Origin: Candidatus Zixiibacteriota bacterium
GTDB lineage: Bacteria > Zixibacteria > MSB-5A5 > CAIYYT01
Direction of reading: 5' to 3'
NCBI GenBank assembly: GCA_023134875.1
Contig: JAGLUH010000106.1
Span: 1 to 8,729, forward strand
DNA length: 8,729 nucleotides
Shown: in pieces, positions 5,303 to 8,729 of the stretch
Position numbering within the stretch: the first letter of the stretch is position 1
Layout of the letters: each line of letters starts with the position of its first letter
Program-made: the position numbers and the translations under genes
The notes under the pieces: generated by a model
Databases searched by the model: none
What the model saw: the letters and a program-made list of their open reading frames with translations, nothing else
Told to the model about the DNA's origin: nothing

Positions 5303-8300
5303 ATGACAATACACAGCACGGCAAACGGCCAAACCGGGGGCGCGCGCGGCAGGCCTGGTATCGGCAGAACCGGATTGGGTCACGGTTTTCTGATTCTCGT
5401 GATCCTGGCAATGGCGACCTCTGTCCTGGTCGCAGGGAACGCCGTCCAGGCAGAGGACAGCCAGGTAAAAATCGGCGTGCTGGCCAAGCGAGGCTTTGAG
5501 CGATGCCTGGAAAAATGGACACCCACCGCTGAGTATCTTTCCGAAGAAATTCCCGACCAGAGCTTTGTGATTGTACCGCTTGATTTTGAGCAGGTTTACT
5601 CTGCCGTCGAAGCTGGGGAAGTCGATTTCATCCACGCTAATTCATCATTCTATGTGGAACTGGAATACTGGTACGGAGCGAGCCGGATCCTGACGCTGAA
5701 AAACCTGCACTTCGACCAGGCTTACACCGTGTTTGGCGGCGTGGTCTTTTGCAAGGCTGAGCGTGCGGACATAAAGGCACTCGACGACCTCAAAGGCAAG
5801 ACCTTCATGGCTGTCAAGGAGACTTCCTTTGGCGGTTGGAGGACATCGTGGCGTGAGTTGAAAGAGCATGGCATTGACCCCTATCGCGACTTCAAGGAGC
5901 TCACCTTTGGCGGCACCCATGATGCAGTCATTTACGCCGTGCGGGACGGTATAGTCGACGCCGGCTGTGTCCGAACCGACGCCCTCGAACGAATGGCCTC
6001 GGAAGGCAATATCTGTCTGGATGATTTCTGGACGTTTCCTCACGATCACACCAACAGAGAAACTTGCTTCTTCTCGTTTCTCCACTTCACGCGCCTGTAT
6101 CCGGAATGGCCGCTGGCAAAGGTTAAGCATACACCCGACATACTGGCCGAACAAGTCGCCGCCACCTTATTGAAAATGTCACCGGAGAGCCGGGCCGCCA
6201 GGGCGGCAAGATGCGCCGGCTGGACAATTCCTCAAAACTACCAGTCAGTGCGTGAGTGCCTGAAGTATCTTCGCGTTGGCCCCTACAAGGACTATGGCAA
6301 GGTGGCTTTTCGGGACGTGCTTTGGCAATACCTGCCCTGGTTTCTGGGCGCTCTCATTGCCGCGGCTCTGATCGTTCTGTTCGCGCTTTCCGTGGCCCGT
6401 CTCAACCGAAAGCTGCAATCAGAGAGAGACAAGCTGCAAAGCCTGGTGGATGGACTGGCGGCTACGGGAGTCGGTATTGATATCGTTGGTATTGACTACA
6501 ACGTACTATTTCAAAACCGGATATTGAAAGAAAGGTTCGGTGATCTTACTGGGGAATTATGCTACGAGAAGTACATGGGGTTGCAGGAACCTTGCGACCT
6601 CTGCCCTATGGTAAGGGCGATAGAAACCAAGCAGGTGGAAAGCGTCGTATTAACGGGTGCTGACGGGTGCACCTATGAACTGCTTTCGGCCCCACTTCCA
6701 AATCCGGACGGAACTGTGGATAGAGCAATTGAAGTCGTTGTCGATATCACCAAGCGTAAGCAGGTGGAAGAACAACTGCGGTTACTGTCGCAGGCTGTCG
6801 GCAGCTCAATTGACGGCCTGGCTATGGGCGATCTTGACGAATGGATTACCTATGCAAACAAAGCGTTTATCGAAATGTTTGGCTATTCAAGGGAAGAGTT
6901 GGTAGGCAGGCCGATCGCCTTCATCTACCCTGAAGATCAGATGCCAATGCTGGAACAGGCAATGAAGGCGACGATGGCAGGCGGCTGGACAGGTGAGCTG
7001 ATCGGCAGGAGAAAGAATGGCGAACGCTTCCCGATGGCAGTATCCGCTTCAGCAGTGCTTGATGATGAAGGGAACATCATCGCGCACCTGGCGAGCCATT
7101 GCGACATCACCGAGCGCAAGCAGGCGGAGGAAGAAATCCGCAAGTTCAAGACGATATCGGACAATGCCTCTTATGGCTGCGCTATTTTCGATCTGGATGG
7201 GGATTTCGTATACATAAATGAATGCTTTGCCGCGATGCACGGCTACACGCCGGAGGAACTCCTGGGTCAGAATCTGGCCATATTTCACACACAGAAACAG
7301 ATGAAGACTGTCAAGAAAATATACGAGACTGCAAAGAGAACGGGAAGCTACAGTTCTGTAGAAGTATGGCACAAGCACAGGGATGGGTCTGAGTTCCCGA
7401 CTCTCATGAACGGCGTTCTTGTCAACGACAGTAATGGTAACCCCGCCTTTCTGGCCGCGGTCGCCACGGACATTAGTGAGCTCAAGCGCCTGCAGGAGTT
7501 TGCCGGGCGCGCCCAGCGGCTGGAGGAGGCCGGCAGGATCGCCGGACAGGTAGCTCATGATTTCAATAACCTGCTCGGGCCGCTGATGGCCTACCCGGAA
7601 TTGATCAAGAAGGAAGTCCCGGACAGCAGTTCCATTCAGCAAATGCTGACGGATATGGAAACGGCGGCATCACGGATGTGCGATATCAACCAGGAACTGT
7701 TGACACTCGGTCGGCGAGGTCACTATGATCTGGAATTGATGAACCTGAACGAAATTGTCGAGCACGCCATAAAGCAGATACGTCCGGTTCCAGACAAACT
7801 GGTAATCGAGAAGGAACTCAGCCCTAACCTGATGAATATCAAGGGAGGCGGATCGCAGTTGCTACGGGCGGTCAGCAATTTGATCGTAAATGCCTGCGAC
7901 GCCATGCAGGATGTGGGACGATTAACGGTCAGGACGGAGAACTTCTACGTCGATGAGAAACAAGGTGAACTAACCAGCATTCCCAGAGGGGAATATGTCA
8001 AGCTGACCGTCACGGACACCGGTGGCGGTATTGACGCCGACGTTCTCCCCAAGATTTTTGATCCCTTCTTCACGACCAAGAAAACCGACAAGAAGAAGGG
8101 GTCGGGACTTGGTCTCAGCGTCGTCCACGCTGTGCTTGAAGATCATAGCGGCCACATTGACTGCGATAGTGTCCCCGGCAGAGGGACCTCGTTCTACCTG
8201 TATTTTCCGATCACCAGGGAAAACCTGGCAACGCCCACAACAGACCAGATCGTTGGGGGCGACGAAAGCATCCTGGTGGTTGACGATGATGAACAGCAAA

Positions 8301-8644
8301 GGAACGTCACCCGCAACCTTCTGGAGAAACTCGGCTACAGAGTAGAAACGGCTGAGAGTGGCGAAGAGGCTGTCAACTGTGTCAAGAGCAAGTCGCCTGA
8401 CTTGCTGATTCTCGACATGATTATGCCCGACGGCATAGATGGCGCGGAAACTTATCGACAAGCGCTTGAGATAAATCCTTCCCAGAAAGCGATTATCATG
8501 TCCGGCTATGCCGATAGCGAAAGAGTGCAGAAAGCGCTGAAGCTGGGGGCCGGCGCGTTTGTCAAGAAGCCACTGACCCTGAAGTCGATTGCTCAGGCGG
8601 TACGGCAAGAGCTGAGCGGCAAGAAACTGGCGCCTCTCGCTTAG
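5303..8644 (+). CDS. Hybrid sensor histidine kinase: PhnD-like sensor, three PAS domains, HisKA, HATPase, receiver
   Basis: This 1113-residue inner-membrane kinase senses an extracytoplasmic ligand and passes phosphate to its own receiver. A signal anchor (about 28-50) is followed by a periplasmic-binding domain of the PhnD/phosphonate-binding type (about 53-330) and a second membrane helix (about 344-366). Next come three PAS domains (about 378-485, 492-605 and 615-728), the first with Cys420, Cys431 and Cys434 in a CDLCP motif. The HisKA domain has phospho-acceptor His752 in VAHDFNNLLGP. The ATPase domain shows Asn863 (N box), DTGGGI at 905-910, FDPFFTTK at 919-926 and GSGLGL at 933-938. 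The C-terminal receiver (about 988-1104) has Asp994/Asp995, phospho-acceptor Asp1038, Ser1067 and Lys1089. All catalytic residues are present. The output regulator is not in the window. ATG 5303 is chosen because later starts would cut the signal anchor; its ribosome site is weak. Confidence 0.92.
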   Translation: MTIHSTANGQTGGARGRPGIGRTGLGHGFLILVILAMATSVLVAGNAVQAEDSQVKIGVLAKRGFERCLEKWTPTAEYLSEEIPDQSFVIVPLDFEQVYSAVEAGEVDFIHANSSFYVELEYWYGASRILTLKNLHFDQAYTVFGGVVFCKAERADIKALDDLKGKTFMAVKETSFGGWRTSWRELKEHGIDPYRDFKELTFGGTHDAVIYAVRDGIVDAGCVRTDALERMASEGNICLDDFWTFPHDHTNRETCFFSFLHFTRLYPEWPLAKVKHTPDILAEQVAATLLKMSPESRAARAARCAGWTIPQNYQSVRECLKYLRVGPYKDYGKVAFRDVLWQYLPWFLGALIAAALIVLFALSVARLNRKLQSERDKLQSLVDGLAATGVGIDIVGIDYNVLFQNRILKERFGDLTGELCYEKYMGLQEPCDLCPMVRAIETKQVESVVLTGADGCTYELLSAPLPNPDGTVDRAIEVVVDITKRKQVEEQLRLLSQAVGSSIDGLAMGDLDEWITYANKAFIEMFGYSREELVGRPIAFIYPEDQMPMLEQAMKATMAGGWTGELIGRRKNGERFPMAVSASAVLDDEGNIIAHLASHCDITERKQAEEEIRKFKTISDNASYGCAIFDLDGDFVYINECFAAMHGYTPEELLGQNLAIFHTQKQMKTVKKIYETAKRTGSYSSVEVWHKHRDGSEFPTLMNGVLVNDSNGNPAFLAAVATDISELKRLQEFAGRAQRLEEAGRIAGQVAHDFNNLLGPLMAYPELIKKEVPDSSSIQQMLTDMETAASRMCDINQELLTLGRRGHYDLELMNLNEIVEHAIKQIRPVPDKLVIEKELSPNLMNIKGGGSQLLRAVSNLIVNACDAMQDVGRLTVRTENFYVDEKQGELTSIPRGEYVKLTVTDTGGGIDADVLPKIFDPFFTTKKTDKKKGSGLGLSVVHAVLEDHSGHIDCDSVPGRGTSFYLYFPITRENLATPTTDQIVGGDESILVVDDDEQQRNVTRNLLEKLGYRVETAESGEEAVNCVKSKSPDLLILDMIMPDGIDGAETYRQALEINPSQKAIIMSGYADSERVQKALKLGAGAFVKKPLTLKSIAQAVRQELSGKKLAPLA

Positions 8645-8648
8645 AAGG

Positions 8649-8729
8649 CACGGACGGGGTACCCCGTGTAGGTCAAAACCCTCGCGGTTTTGACAACTTA
8701 TCTCTCGCCTGTCGGCGAGACGTCAAAAG
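8649..8729. repeat. Hairpin repeat cluster at the window end
   Basis: Three palindromes follow the kinase stop. The first is the 14-bp perfect palindrome ACGGGGTACCCCGT (8654-8667). The second is a 9-bp stem, GTCAAAACC/GGTTTTGAC (8672-8680/8686-8694), with loop CTCGC. The third is a 7-bp stem, TCTCGCC/GGCGAGA (8703-8709/8714-8720). The last bases, GTCAAAAG (8722-8729), begin like the second hairpin, so the array may continue beyond the window. CTCGCCTGTCGG (8704-8715) matches the repeat at 246-257 and 360-371 in 11 of 12 bases. No U-tract follows the stems within the window, so a terminator role is uncertain. Confidence 0.6.

Noticed and set aside
7049..7642. Long reverse-strand frames inside the sensor kinase, such as the 197-codon one here and a 212-codon one at 7970-8608.
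   Set aside because: They are antisense to a gene with intact catalytic motifs, lack ribosome sites, and their translations show no family features.
1..8729. TGA read as a sense codon throughout the genome (code reassignment).
   Set aside because: TGA is the natural stop of the sigma factor, the anti-sigma factor and the exosortase-associated protein, at sensible protein lengths.

Overview
The window looks like chromosomal DNA of an uncultured Gram-negative bacterium with mid-range GC. The signs are signal peptides, a periplasmic-sensor hybrid histidine kinase, an exosortase and an ECF sigma/anti-sigma pair. The hairpin-rich repeats between genes and the gene mix recall candidate phylum Zixibacteria or another member of the wider FCB group. 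That placement is an impression from sequence style, not a demonstrated assignment. No rRNA, tRNA, CRISPR array or complete insertion sequence is visible.

Layout. Positions 1-430 hold no convincing gene. They carry a 164-bp MITE-like element with perfect 16-bp terminal inverted repeats and a 4-bp target duplication, followed by a run of short hairpins. A nitroreductase gene lies on the minus strand (434-958). On the plus strand an ECF sigma factor (1269-1868) overlaps its membrane-bound zinc-type anti-sigma factor (1825-2508). A minus-strand unit with its own promoter, Shine-Dalgarno and terminator (2628-3562) encodes a secreted DUF1573-type protein. A plus-strand operon follows, with a sigma70 promoter at 3833-3862, a possible 18-codon leader ORF, an XrtH-like exosortase and an overlapping membrane partner. 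The last gene, 5303-8644, is a 1113-residue hybrid sensor kinase. The window ends in another hairpin repeat cluster.

The most interesting point is the DUF1573-type gene. It is interrupted by one in-frame TGA exactly where the family normally has the first Cys of its Cys-Gly-Cys-Thr motif. The frame resumes at once and stays open for 194 codons. Starting 15 nt after the TGA, the mRNA can form an 8-bp stem with a 3-nt loop beginning with G, 23 nt from the TGA. This fits the general pattern of a bacterial SECIS element. I therefore annotate 2697-3497 as one gene for a probable secreted selenoprotein with a Sec-Gly-Cys-Thr site. A nonsense mutation or a base error remains possible. The other genes use TGA as a normal stop, so this is not a reassigned genetic code.

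The sigma/anti-sigma pair, the exosortase pair, the secreted protein and the sensor kinase all deal with the cell envelope. The window does not show that they form one pathway.
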